From: Clostridium sp. NkU-1 | Lineage (GTDB): Bacteria; Bacillota_A; Clostridia; Lachnospirales; Lachnospiraceae | Reading direction: 5' to 3' | NCBI GenBank assembly: GCA_001312405.1 | Contig: BBDR01000003.1 | Span: 372,001 to 436,000, forward strand | DNA length: 64,000 bases | In this document: positions 40,717-50,474 of the stretch, one piece after another | Numbering within the stretch: the first letter of the stretch is position 1 | Layout: the number at the start of each line of letters is the position of its first letter | The notes under the pieces: model-generated | What the model was told of the DNA's origin: nothing | What the model saw: only the letters and a program-made list of their open reading frames with translations | The model's database searches: none | Made by a program: the position numbers and the translations under genes

Positions 40717-43000
40717 ATGAGAAATGAATTTGATGATGATGAAGCAGGCCGTGAGAATATCAGAAATAGAAAGCGCGGTTTCGATTCAAAACCAGATCCG
40801 TCTGATGATGATTATTACCTGGATGATGATTATGAAAATTATCAGGAACAGAAATACGGCAGATCAAATCAAGCGGCAGCCGGTCACGATTTAACGAAAA
40901 AGGCTGATGATGCATCTGTAAGGAGAAGCGGAGCTGGAGAAAGAACCAGGAGTACTGATAGGTCCCAGCCTTCATCTGGAAACGTCCAGGCAGCATTTAG
41001 AGGGCAATCCTCATCGGTCGCCGGTACAAGTAAAAATCAGGGCACAGCGGGAAGCCGCACTGCTTCAGGAAACAGCCAGGGAGCGCCGGGAAGCCGGACT
41101 GCTTCAGGGAATAGCCAAGGTACAGCAGGAAGCCGTGCTGTCTCAGGAAATAGTCAGGGAACAGCGGGAAGCCGCACAGCCTCAGGAAACAGCCAGGGAG
41201 CAGCGGGAAGCCGCGCTGTCTCAGGAAATAGTCAGGGAATAGCGGGAAGTCGAACTGCTTCAGGAAATGGCCAGGGAACAGCAGGAAACCGCGCTGTCTC
41301 AGGAAATAGTCAGGGAACAGCAGGAAGCCGCACAGCCTCAGGAAAGAGCCAGGGAACAGCGGGAAGCCGCACTGCTTCAGGAAACAGCCAGGGAGCAGTA
41401 AGAGGCCAGATTGTTATTGGTGACGGAGGCACAAGGCAGCAGCAGAGAGTGCAGGGACAGGACAGAGGTGTAGCTGCCAGCCGGTCAGCGGCGCAGGCTG
41501 AAAAAAAGAGAAAAGTAAGGCGTATCATTATTTTAGCGGTTCTGGAAATCTTTACACTGGCAGGCATTTTCGCTTATGCCTATGTGGCCAGATTGATGGG
41601 AGCCATTCAAAGGCCGGATGATTTTAATGAAAACCAGGTACGAAATGAAATCATGTCTCCGGAACAGAAAAAGCATATGACAGGTTACCGCACCATTGCC
41701 GTATTCGGCGTTGACAGCCGTGATGGCAATGTAAATAAGGGAACCAATGCTGACGTTATCATGATCTGTAATATAAACAGGGATACTGGAGAGATCAGAC
41801 TGGTATCCGTGTTCCGTGATACATACTTGAACACCGGGAACGGAAATGTTTATAACAAGATAAACTCCGCCTATGCAACCGGAGGAGCCGCTCAGGCATT
41901 AGCTGCCCTTAATAAGAATCTGGACCTGGATATCAGCGAATACGTTACCTTTAACTGGAAATCAGTTGCCGACGGAATCAATATGCTGAACGGTGTGGAT
42001 ATTGATATCAGCAAAGCGGAATTCCGTTACATCAATTCCTTTATCACAGAAACCGTGGAGAAAACAGGTGTGCCGTCTGTTCATTTAAAATCAGCGGGCA
42101 TGAATCACCTGGATGGAGTGCAGGCAGTTGCCTATGCCAGACTGAGAAAGATGGATACCGACTTCCAAAGAACAGAGCGTCAGCGTCTGGTCATTCAAAA
42201 AAACCTTTGAAAAGGCAAAGAAGGCTGATCTTGGACTGCTTAACAGAATCTTATTGATGGAAGTGGACCAGATCGGATCAAACCTTACCTTTAGTGATTT
42301 TACAGAGCTGCTTTTGGATATAAGCAAGTATCATATCGGCGAAACTGGAGGTTTTCCTTTTACCCGCGGCGATATGACAATAGGAAAAAAAGGGGACTGT
42401 GTAGTGCCACAGACTCTGGAATCCAATGTTTCCGAACTTCATAAGCTTCTTTTTGATAAAGAAGGCTATGAACCATCAGACGTGGTTAAGAAAATAAGCG
42501 CCAAGATTGCTGCTGATTCCGGCATGTATAAACAGGGAAGCAAGCCTGGGAATACTTCCAAGGACGATGAAGACAATTCAAAGAAAACTACGGAAGCGAC
42601 TAAGCCGGAGAAAACCACGGAAGCAGAAGAATCTTCCGCTCAGGGAGATTCAACAGGAGCTACTGATGAGAACGGAAAGCCAGGAAAGCCTTCGGAGTCC
42701 TCGGAAGGCAGTACGGGTGAGACTAAGGAAACCAAGCCTGGAGAGACAAAGCCTTCAGAAACAACAACAGGGCCAACAAAACCAGGGCCAACAAAACCAG
42801 GGGAAACAAAGCCTTTGCCATCGACCAGTACGCCGGAGACGACCACAGCTCCACATGGACCGGGACCCGGTCAGACAACGGAAGCTAACGAGACAACGGC
42901 TCCCCAGACCACCTCAGCAGGACCGGGGGGATCAGGTGAAACAACGGCCGGCGGGAATTCTGAAGTTCCGGTGGTATCCGCGCCGCCAACCAATAATTGA
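40717..43000 (+). CDS. LytR-CpsA-Psr (LCP) family wall-polymer ligase with tandem-repeat N-terminus
   Basis: The protein has a long, charged and repetitive cytoplasmic N-terminus (about residues 1-265). One helix follows (IIILAVLEIFTLAGIFAYAY). The LCP domain has TIAVFGVDSRDGNVNKGTNA, VMICNINRDTGEIRLVSVFR and LNGVDIDI, with a YARLRKMDTDFQRTERQR block that supplies the arginines binding the lipid pyrophosphate. The C-terminal tail of about 130 residues is Thr/Pro/Lys-rich and probably spans the wall. An A7 run near 42197 has one extra base; corrected length is about 760 residues. LCP enzymes move undecaprenyl-linked polymers onto peptidoglycan. It is the last gene of the operon. Confidence 0.88.
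41034..41400 (+). repeat. 39-bp coding tandem repeat in the LCP gene
   Basis: Nine to ten copies of a 39-bp unit encoding NSQGTAGSRTASG with substitutions (T/A/P/I at position 5, TA or AV at positions 9-10). Units differ mainly by codon-preserving exchanges, with two alternating variants (TASG and AVSG), suggesting expansion of a two-unit block. It lies before the membrane helix, so it should be cytoplasmic. Confidence 0.85.
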
Positions 43001-43022
43001 TCAGGTGAATGAATGATAAATA

Positions 43023-43077
43023 CCCCGCACACAGGGCCTTGATATTTGAAAAGGCCGCTGATGCGGGGATTTTTTTC
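43023..43077 (+). terminator. Terminator of the polysaccharide operon
   Basis: CCCCGCA (43023-43029) pairs with TGCGGGG (43062-43068). An inner GGCC...GGCC helix extends it, and a T7 run follows. It lies just after the LCP stop. Confidence 0.85.
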
Positions 43078-43181
43078 TTTTCACATAATCAATATAATTT
43101 TATCACAAAATGGTCACAATTCATTGATAGACTCTGATTATCAAAAGAAGTAAGAAGTATACGTGAAAGGAGATAGATTTT

Positions 43182-44651
43182 ATGTATGACGAAAATGAAA
43201 ACAAAGATACAGGCCGTATAAATCCTGAAGAGCATAAAGAAGAAACAGTTACCACTAATTTTATTATGAGGGAACCGGATTTGGAAACATCCAGCCCCCA
43301 GGATTCTGAAAGCAGCAGCCAGAACCAGGCTGACAGCTCTTATGAACCGCAGCAGAATATTCCTCATTACCAGGAATACCAGTATCACAGGGCAGCAGAA
43401 CAAAATGTGTTCCAGGAGGAAGCAAAACCTGGAAAGAAAGGCGGCTTTGCAAAGAAGGCAGCAGCCCTTGTAGGAGCAGCCCTTGTTTTCGGAGTGGTTG
43501 CAGGAAGCACCATGGTTGGGATCAACTGGGCAGCAGGAGCTTATGGAAACAGAGGCTCAGTGGAAATCAGCCAGACAGAAACCATTCCTCCTTCTACGAA
43601 TGAATCAGGAGTCCAGGCCACAAACACTTCAAACATTACCGCTGCCAACGATGTTTCAGCCATCGTAGACAAAGCCATGCCGTCTGTTGTTGCCATTACA
43701 AGCAAAATGGTTTATGAAAGCCAGACCTGGTTTGGCCCCATGCAGAGAGAAGGGGTGGGCAGCGGCTCCGGTATTGTAGTTGGAAAGAACGATGATGAAC
43801 TTTTAATCGTAACCAATAACCATGTAGTACAGGGAGCAGAGGAACTAAAAGTTGCCTTTATCGATGGGGAAGCCGTAGATGCTTCCATTAAGGGAACGGA
43901 TGCGGACAGCGACTTGGCAGTGATCGCAGTACCGATAAAAAATATTTCTTCTGACACATTGACAAAGATTGCCATTGCCTCCCTTGGAAATTCCGATAAC
44001 CTGAAGGTAGGTCAGGGAGTTGTTGCTATCGGCAATGCTCTTGGCTATGGACAGTCCGTTACGGTTGGTTATGTCAGCGCACTTGACCGTTCCGTACAGA
44101 CCGAAGATGGCACAAGCCGCGATCTTCTTCAGACTGATGCAGCCATTAATCCCGGCAACAGCGGCGGTGCTCTCTTAAATATGCGGGGCGAGGTGGTTGG
44201 AATCAATTCTGCCAAATATTCTTCTACAGAAGTAGAGGGAATGGGTTATGCAATCCCTATTTCCAAGGCTCAGAATATCATTGATACCCTGATGACCAGA
44301 AAGACCAGAACTCAGGTTACCGATGCAAACCAGGGATATCTGGGAATCCAGTGCAAGAACATTGACGCAATCACAAGCCAGCAGCTTGGTATGCCTCAGG
44401 GGGTATTTATCTATAAGATCGTGGAAGGCGGAGCAGCCTCCAAGTCTGATCTGCGGGAAAAGGATATTATCACCAAATTTGACGGCCAGGGGATTAAGAC
44501 CTATGATGACCTGACCAACATGCTTAAGTATTACGAAGGCGGAACCACTGTGACCCTTACGGTCCAGTCACTTGAAAACGGGCAGTATGTTGAAAGAAAT
44601 GTAGATATTACTCTTGGCAAGAGGCCGGCAGAGGCTGCGCAGCAGGGTTAA
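43182..44651 (+). CDS. htrA: Membrane-anchored HtrA/DegP-like serine protease
   Basis: An intact 489-residue frame with AAAGGAG upstream. A disordered acidic cytoplasmic N-terminus (residues 1-85) is followed by one helix (AAALVGAALVFGVVAGSTM). The trypsin-like domain has the catalytic His in IVTNNHVVQGAE, Asp in DADSDLAVIAVP and Ser in TDAAINPGNSGGALLNMRGE. A single PDZ domain begins at GYLGIQCKNID and ends KDIITKFDGQGIKTYDDL. It degrades or refolds misfolded proteins outside the membrane. It is monocistronic between terminators. Confidence 0.93.
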   Translation: MYDENENKDTGRINPEEHKEETVTTNFIMREPDLETSSPQDSESSSQNQADSSYEPQQNIPHYQEYQYHRAAEQNVFQEEAKPGKKGGFAKKAAALVGAALVFGVVAGSTMVGINWAAGAYGNRGSVEISQTETIPPSTNESGVQATNTSNITAANDVSAIVDKAMPSVVAITSKMVYESQTWFGPMQREGVGSGSGIVVGKNDDELLIVTNNHVVQGAEELKVAFIDGEAVDASIKGTDADSDLAVIAVPIKNISSDTLTKIAIASLGNSDNLKVGQGVVAIGNALGYGQSVTVGYVSALDRSVQTEDGTSRDLLQTDAAINPGNSGGALLNMRGEVVGINSAKYSSTEVEGMGYAIPISKAQNIIDTLMTRKTRTQVTDANQGYLGIQCKNIDAITSQQLGMPQGVFIYKIVEGGAASKSDLREKDIITKFDGQGIKTYDDLTNMLKYYEGGTTVTLTVQSLENGQYVERNVDITLGKRPAEAAQQG

Positions 44652-44662
44652 TAGTAAAAAAG

Positions 44663-44702
44663 TCTCTCCATGCTCATAGATTGGGCCGGGGAGATTTTTT
44701 TG
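44663..44702 (+). terminator. Probable terminator after htrA
   Basis: A short stem TCTCC/GGAGA (44665-44669 with 44690-44694) with a 20-nt loop, followed by a T7 run. The stem is short, but position and T run support it. Confidence 0.55.
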
Positions 44703-44795
44703 TACATAAAAATGGCATGGCTGTCCATCTGACGGCAACCGTACCTAACGGAAATTCAATTTTCGAAAGTAAGTTTACACCTTTGGATTTGTATA

Positions 44796-45024
44796 CGGGC
44801 TGATCTATGAATTATTTCAGCAATGCAGCGAGCAGGGCTGTGAATTCATGCTTTTTGTAACCAATAAAGCAAAACAGGAAAAACTGGGATTTCTGCAGCG
44901 ATGTAAAAAGAAAAATATAAGCGGTGTGGTGGTGAGCGGATTACGGACGGACGATTCCTGTTATCATGAAATTCTTTCCAGCAATATCCCCTGTGCCCTG
45001 GTTGATATGAGAGTGGCGGCATAG
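44796..45024 (+). pseudogene. Fragment of a LacI-type transcriptional regulator
   Basis: A frame without its own start reads like the effector-binding part of LacI regulators: LIYELFQQCSEQGCEFMLFV, then an ISGVVVSGLRTDD strand and NIPCALVDMRV. No DNA-binding helix-turn-helix precedes it, and the frame stops at TAG 45022-45024 with a few further family-like codons (GFDDIS) beyond. It is a truncated remnant. The ends are approximate. Confidence 0.6.
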
Positions 45025-45173
45025 GCTTTGATGACATCTCCATTGCCGGCTATATGTGCAGGGGGATTATAACCATACGCCAGTCCCCAGCCGCCATGGA
45101 ACGGGCCAGATGACAACAGCCAAAGCCAGGAACGGGGGAGTTTAGAAATATTACGCTGTCTATTAAAAAATGC

Positions 45174-45231
45174 TTGACAAATACAGGCGTTTCCAGTATT
45201 GTAATATATAGTTAGTTAATGCTAACTATAT
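45174..45231 (+). promoter_or_regulatory. Promoter with DtxR/IdeR-like inverted repeat
   Basis: -35 TTGACA (45174-45179), 17-bp spacer, -10 TATTGT (45197-45202). Directly after it, ATATAGTTAG-TTAATG-CTAACTATAT (45206-45231) is a perfect 10-bp inverted repeat over the likely start site. GTTAG-N-CTAAC symmetry is that of DtxR/IdeR iron or manganese boxes. A repressor bound there would block transcription. The regulator identity is inferred. Confidence 0.7.
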
Positions 45232-45365
45232 AATTAACCAGCTGTCCTTCTTCTTACCGGATATATAAAGTGAGGAAGCTGTTTGCCCTTTTAATAAGAG
45301 GGATATGGTGTATGTTTTCTTTCTACTAATTCACAGCGCCTTAAGGCGCATATATTTTAATACAT

Positions 45366-45383
45366 AGTTAGCTTAGACTAACT
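45366..45383 (+). promoter_or_regulatory. Second copy of the GTTAG-N6-CTAAC operator
   Basis: AGTTAG-CTTAGA-CTAACT (45366-45383): the same arms and the same 6-nt spacer as the site at 45206, placed 9 bases before the GGAGG of the DUF2325 gene. The two copies lie 160 bp apart with AT-rich leader between them. Confidence 0.65.
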
Positions 45384-45403
45384 CGAGAATTGGAGGTAAT
45401 TGC

Positions 45404-45685
45404 ATGAGCGTAGTGATCGTTGGAGGAAATGAGTGCATGGTACGCCAGTATAAAGAGCTATGTCAGGAGTACAGCTGCTGTGCAAAGGTCTTTACAGAAC
45501 TAAAGGGCGGGCTGAAAAATAAAATCGGCAGGCCTGATCTGATGGTTCTTTTTACCAGTACCATGTCGCATAAGATGGTGCGCTGTGCCTTAAGTGAGAC
45601 AAAGGGGATGAATACCATAATCGCCCGTTCCCATTCCAGCTCCATGTCAGCTTTGAAAAACATTTTAAAAGAACACGTTGGATAG
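45404..45685 (+). CDS. DUF2325 domain protein
   Basis: An intact 93-residue frame, ATG 8 nt after GGAGG. The pattern matches DUF2325: SVVIVGGNECMVRQYKELCQ at the start, a DLMVLFTSTMSHKMVRCA strand-helix, and the end ARSHSSSMSALKNILKE. It is a small cytoplasmic Rossmann-like protein of unknown function. It is followed 11 bp later by a DUF3793 gene and then a flavodoxin. The DtxR-like boxes upstream suggest a role in metal homeostasis. Confidence 0.82.
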   Translation: MSVVIVGGNECMVRQYKELCQEYSCCAKVFTELKGGLKNKIGRPDLMVLFTSTMSHKMVRCALSETKGMNTIIARSHSSSMSALKNILKEHVG

Positions 45686-45696
45686 GAGGGAACAAC

Positions 45697-46227
45697 ATGT
45701 CAGAAGAAATGCTGATCCGGCATTGCGCCCCAACTCTGGCCGGGATAAAAACCGGAAGTATGTTTTCCTGTCCCTGCCGGTCCCAGGAAGAAATTCAAAA
45801 TGAGGTGAGAAAGTTAAACCGTGTGCTTGCGCCAAAAGGGCTCCGGGTTTTGCCGCTGCGCTATTTTAAACAAAGGGCTTTGATCTATATTTACCGTCCA
45901 AGCCATTTAAAACGGGATCTGGAAGATGGATATGCTGCCGCTTTGCTGAAGCAATACGGATATTCCTTTGAAAACTCCCAGCGCTGTGTGGTCCAGCTTG
46001 TGAACAGGCTGCGCACCTGTTCCGGGTTTCCCCACGAAATCGGTTTGTTTCTTGGTTATCCGCCGGAGGATGTTCAGGGTTTCATCGACAACAAAGCCTG
46101 TCACTGTAAATGCATCGGATGCTGGAAGGTCTACGGTGATGAGGAAAAGGCAAGGCAAACCTTTAACCGCTATAAAAAAATGCACCGAAACCTATTATGC
46201 GCAATGGTCAAAAGGCACCGCTGTTGA
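45697..46227 (+). CDS. DUF3793 family protein
   Basis: An intact 176-residue frame behind GGAGGG. It matches DUF3793: LIRHCAPTLAGIKTGSMFSC near the start, ALIYIYRPSHLKRDLED, FPHEIGLFLGYPPEDVQGFI and the late CHCKCIGCWKVYGDEEKA. Conserved cysteines (CHCKCIGC) suggest metal or redox function. It is commonly linked to flavodoxin and Feo-type iron uptake genes in clostridia, though feoAB is not in this window. A short hairpin (AACGGCT/AGCCGTT, about 46228-46247) follows. Confidence 0.82.
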   Translation: MSEEMLIRHCAPTLAGIKTGSMFSCPCRSQEEIQNEVRKLNRVLAPKGLRVLPLRYFKQRALIYIYRPSHLKRDLEDGYAAALLKQYGYSFENSQRCVVQLVNRLRTCSGFPHEIGLFLGYPPEDVQGFIDNKACHCKCIGCWKVYGDEEKARQTFNRYKKMHRNLLCAMVKRHRC

Positions 46228-46286
46228 ACGGCTCGCAGTAGCCGTTTAATATAAAAAGAACGATTGAGAAAGGTTGGTTATATTTT

Positions 46287-46712
46287 ATGAGTAAAATCGC
46301 AGTAGTTTATTGGAGTGGAACTGGAAATACTGAGGCAATGGCAGCTGCCGTCCTGGAGGGAGTAAAGGAAAAGGGGGCAGAAGGGGTCGTGCTCACTCCT
46401 TCTGAATTTGATGCTTCCATGATTGATTCCTTTGACGCCATTGCATTTGGCTGTCCTGCCATGGGGGCAGAGGTTCTGGAGGAAAGTGAATTTGATCCCA
46501 TGTTTACCGCCTGCTTATCTAAGCTTGGGGGTAAAAAGGTGGCGCTGTTTGGTTCCTACGGCTGGGGAGACGGCGAATGGATGCGTTCCTGGGAGTCGAC
46601 TTGCGAAGATGCAGGCGTGAAGCTTGTTTGCGACAGTGTGATCTGCAATGAGGCGCCTGACGGGGAGGCAACAGCATCCTGCAAAGCACTTGGTGCAGCC
46701 CTGGCAGAATAG
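46287..46712 (+). CDS. Flavodoxin
   Basis: An intact 141-residue frame. The FMN-phosphate loop is VVYWSGTGNTEAMA, the 50s loop is AFGCPAMGAEVLEESEF and the 90s loop is VALFGSYGWGDGEWM. It is a short-chain flavodoxin carrying electrons in place of ferredoxin, often induced by low iron. That fits the metal-type boxes at the head of the operon. A strong terminator follows. Confidence 0.92.
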   Translation: MSKIAVVYWSGTGNTEAMAAAVLEGVKEKGAEGVVLTPSEFDASMIDSFDAIAFGCPAMGAEVLEESEFDPMFTACLSKLGGKKVALFGSYGWGDGEWMRSWESTCEDAGVKLVCDSVICNEAPDGEATASCKALGAALAE

Positions 46713-46774
46713 GGAGGCAGATCCGGAGAGGAAGCAGTTACATAAAAAGCAGAAAAACCAAAATTCATTTAAAT

Positions 46775-46815
46775 GCGCTGAATATTTATCCTTTCAATAT
46801 TCAGCGCTATATTTT
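46775..46815 (+). terminator. Terminator after the flavodoxin gene
   Basis: GCGCTGAATATT (46775-46786) pairs perfectly with AATATTCAGCGC (46796-46807) around a 9-nt loop, followed by TATATTTTT. Confidence 0.9.
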
Positions 46816-46958
46816 TGCATATTGGTATGCTGTCATACCGCTAAAAACCAACTCATTAAAAAAGTCTAAATTCCTGGCCTGTACTTGTAAGAGACTTTTA
46901 AATGCTTTATAATAATCTGGTATGCGGTGCATAATTACAGATAGAAGGAGAGTACAAT

Positions 46959-48395
46959 TTGGACGAGAAGGATTTTCCTGAAGAGAAAATAGAAGATACA
47001 GCTGCCGCCGGCTCTGACAGCGGCAAAAAGAAAAAAAGACGAAGATGAGTATGAAAAAGTCTGCTATGTCTGCCGCAGGTCGGAGAATGTGACAGGACCC
47101 ATGGTTTCCATGCCCGGAGGCATGAATCTGTGCCATGATTGTATGCAGAAGGCATTTGATTCCGTAACCCAGGGTGGATTTGATATAACAAAGATTCAGA
47201 ATATGCCTTATATGAATTTGAATTTCAGCGATTTAGGCAGCCTGAACGGAAAAGACCTTGAGATACCTAATAAGCAGAGAGTCAAAAAAAGGACTGAAAA
47301 GGAGCCGGAGCAGAAGCTTAATTTAAAGGATATTCCGGCGCCTCATGTGATCAGACGGAAGCTGGATGAATATGTCATCGGCCAGGAACAGGCGAAAAAG
47401 GTGATTTCCGTAGCAGTTTATAATCATTACAAAAGGGTTTATCTTGCAAATTCCAAAAAGGTGGATGAGGAAGGGAATGTACAGATTGAAAAATCCAACA
47501 TTTTAATGATCGGCCCAACGGGAAGCGGGAAAACCTACCTGGTTAAGACCCTGGCAAAGCTTCTTGATGTTCCCCTGGCGATTGCCGACGCCACTTCTCT
47601 TACAGAAGCCGGATACATTGGTGATGACATAGAGAGTGTGGTTTCCAAGCTGCTTACAGCAGCTGACAATGATGTGGAAAAGGCGGAACGGGGTATTATA
47701 TTTATTGACGAGATCGATAAAATTGCAAAAAAAGAAGAATACCAGCAGCAGGGATGTAAGCGGGGAGTCTGTCCAGCAGGAGCTTTTAAAGCTCTTAGAG
47801 GGGAGCACCGTGGAGGTTCCGGTGGGTTCCAACCAGAAAAATGCCCTCACCCCAATGACTGCGGTCAGCACCGAGAACATTCTTTTCATCTGCGGGGGAG
47901 CGTTCCCTGACTTAGAGGATATCATAAAGGAACGGCTGAAGGAAAAATCATCCATTGGTTTTTCAGCCGACTTAAAAGACCAGTACGAGAAGGACCCCAA
48001 TATCCTGTCTCACGTGACTAATGAGGATTTGCGCAAATTCGGTATGATTCCGGAGTTTTTAGGCCGTCTGCCCATTTCCGTGACCCTGGAATCTTTGGAT
48101 AAGGAGCTGTTGGTCCGGGTTTTAAAGGAACCGAAAAACGCCATCTTAAAACAGTATAAAAAGCTTTTGGAGCTTGATGAGGTGAAGCTGGTATTTGAGG
48201 ATGAGGCATTGGAATGGATCGCGGAAGAAGCTCTTAAGAAAAAAAACAGGAGCAAGAGCCTTAAGAGCCATTATAGAAAATTTCATGCTTGATATCATGT
48301 ATGAGGTTCCCAAGGATCCTAACATCGGATCAGTTGTTATAACAAGAGCGTACTTAGATAAGAACGGCGGACCGCTCATCCAGATGAGGTGTTAA
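46959..48395 (+). CDS. clpX: ATP-dependent Clp protease ATPase subunit ClpX (frameshifted)
   Basis: TTG start at 46959, 8 nt after AAGGAG. The N-terminal zinc-binding domain has [14 protein letters not shown] and LCHDCMQ cysteine pairs. The AAA+ core has Walker [16 protein letters not shown], Walker [28 protein letters not shown], and sensor/pore elements through FLGRLPI. The C-terminal part reads [18 protein letters not shown]7 runs near 47030 and 47728 and A8 near 48238 each hold one extra base; corrected length is about 477 residues. It unfolds tagged proteins for ClpP. No clpP or lon lies beside it in this window. It is essential or near-essential in relatives, so the breaks are taken as errors. 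Confidence 0.9.
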
Positions 48396-48472
48396 TAAAG
48401 CGGGAATTTATGGGTTAGGGATAAAAAAAATACAAAAGAGTGGAGATAATAAGGACGGAAGGAGTGTTGGTC

Positions 48473-48941
48473 ATGGTATTTATTGGTATCATTGCATTGC
48501 TGGCTGCACTGGATCTTTTAATAAAAAGCGCCATTGAGGATCAGGAAGAAGCATGCTTTCCCAAGGAACTGGAGGGAAGCGGCGGAAAAATTATGCTGCA
48601 TAAGAATCATAATGCCGGTTTTTCCTTCGGCTATTTTAAGGAACACCGGTCCATGGTGCAGATGGTTCCCCTGGCAGTTGCTTCCTTTATCGGAGGAATG
48701 TTAGTAAGCCTTCTTCAAAGAAAAGGGAACATTTTGGAAAAACTGGCCCTGTCCGTTGCCCTGGGAGGTGCGGTCAGCAATCTGTACGACAGGCTGGTCC
48801 GTCATTATGTAGTGGATTATTTCAGCATTCAATATGGAAAGCTTAAAAAAAGTAGTGTTCAATCTGGGTGACTTATTCATTTTTCTGGGAGCCGGAATTG
48901 TACTTGTGGTGGAAATCATAAAGGCTTTTAAAGAACGGTAA
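48473..48941 (+). CDS. lspA: Lipoprotein signal peptidase (signal peptidase II)
   Basis: ATG 48473 follows GGAAGGAG. Four helices are predicted. LspA motifs: HKNHNAGFSFGYFKEHR, then AVSNLYDRLVRHYVVDYFSI with the first catalytic Asp, and FNLGDLFIFLGAGIVLV with the second. An A7 run near 48846 has one extra base, cutting the second motif; corrected length is about 155 residues. The protein is somewhat divergent: the usual NxGAAFS is NAGFSFG. It cleaves signal peptides from prolipoproteins in the membrane. Confidence 0.82.
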
Positions 48942-49021
48942 GATGTAACACCCTGCGGGTATCCCTTTACACCCGGTAAAACGGGGTGGCACTGCCCGGA
49001 AACCGTGGCAGAAAATACGTA

Positions 49022-49058
49022 AAAAGCGGCTGTCTTCTTGACATGGCCGCTTTTCTAT
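49022..49058 (+). terminator. Terminator after lspA
   Basis: AAAAGCGGC (49022-49030) pairs with GCCGCTTTT (49046-49054) around a 15-nt loop; the T run is the 3' arm itself. Confidence 0.75.
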
Positions 49059-49101
49059 TGTAAAATCAATGATAAAATATTACAAAACAGGAGTTGATTT
49101 T

Positions 49102-50355
49102 TTGGATTCGAGTGACTATATACAGTTGCTTACGTTATTTTTATTAGTTGGATTATCAGCATTCTTCTCATCGGCTGAGACTGCGCTTACTACGGTGAAT
49201 AAAATCAGAGTACGGAATTTAGCGGAGGCAGGCAATAAGAACGCCATTACGCTGACTAAGATTTTAGAAAACCAGGGTAAGATGCTCAGTGCGATTCTGG
49301 TCGGTAACAATGTGGTAAACTTAACAGCCTCTTCCATGTCCACCACACTGGTTATGAGCATTTGGGGCAATAAGGCCATAGGCATTGGGACCGGTGTTCT
49401 TACACTAGTCATTCTGGTATTCGGCGAGATATCCCCGAAAACCATTTCTACCTTGTATTCCGAAATAATAGCTTTAAAATATGCAAAAGTGATCTATGCT
49501 TTTATGATTGTCATGACACCGGTCATTTATGTGATTCATATCCTTTCATCAGGTTTTTTTGCGCTTTATCCATGTGAACCCTAACCGAAAGCAGGAGCCT
49601 ATCACAGAGGATGAGCTGCGTACCATCGTGGATGTGAGCCATGAGGAAGGCGTCATAGAATCAGAAGAAAGAAAGATCATTAATAACGTGTTTGATTTTG
49701 GTGATTCTGTGGCACGTGATATTATGATTCCCCGTATTGACATGACCCTTGTAGAGGTAAATGCTGCCTATGATGAGCTGATCGATATTTTCCGCCAGGA
49801 AATGTACACCAGGATTCCGGTATATGAGGAAACCAGTGACAATGTGATCGGAATCATCAATATGAAGGATCTGCTTCTCGTGGACAGGACAGATGATTTC
49901 AATATCAGGGATTTTTTTTAAGAGAGCCGCTCTATACATACGAGTATAAAAAAACTGCGGAACTTATGTTGGAGATGCGCCAGACCTGCAATAACGTTGT
50001 CATCGTTTTAGATGAATACGGAGCAACGGCAGGTATGATTACTCTGGAAGATTTACTGGAAGAAATCGTGGGAGAGATCCGGGATGAGTATGACGAGGAT
50101 GAAGAAAATGAACTGGTTGAGGTGGAACCCTTTGAATATCTGGTAGAAGGATCCATGAAGCTTGATGATTTAAATGACAGGCTGAATCTTGAACTGGAGT
50201 CTGAGGACTATGATTCTATCGGCGGCCTGATCATCGGACAGCTTGACAGGCTCCCGGAACAGGGAGAAGAGGTTGTCTGCGGCGGAATCCGCCTTGTTGT
50301 GGACGAGCTTGATAAAAACAGGATCGATAAGGTTCGGATGTATTTGCCTCACTAA
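49102..50355 (+). CDS. CNNM/CorC-type (hemolysin C family) membrane protein with CBS domains
   Basis: TTG 49102 is chosen over ATG 49069 because AGGAG lies 8 nt upstream. The N-terminal CNNM domain has SAFFSSAETALTTVNKIRVR and ILVFGEISPKTISTLYSE. A CBS pair follows (DIMIPRIDMTLVEVNAAYDE, RIPVYEETSDNVIGIINMKD, NNVVIVLDEYGATAGMITLE). The C-terminal CorC_HlyC domain ends VVDELDKNRIDKVRMYL. T7 near 49555 and T8 near 49912 each have one extra base; corrected length is about 417 residues. Relatives export magnesium or cobalt. Substrate here unproven. Confidence 0.88.
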
Positions 50356-50474
50356 GTGTTCCCCTCGCCAGTGTTTTTGTGGGTATTTGCTGATTTGCCG
50401 GAGGGACAGAAAAGGAGGGAGAGGGAAGCTGATTGCTTCTGCTCTCCCTTCTGCGTTTCCCGGGAACCCTCCCG

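Noticed and set aside
41034..41400. CRISPR-like array from regularly spaced repeats
   Set aside because: The 39-bp units abut without unique spacers and lie in frame inside an LCP gene; they are a protein-coding tandem repeat.
48942..49020. Riboswitch in the paired GC-rich stretch between lspA and the CNNM gene
   Set aside because: Some self-complementarity is present but it does not match any aptamer core I can recall, and it lies upstream of a terminator, after lspA, not next to the CNNM start.
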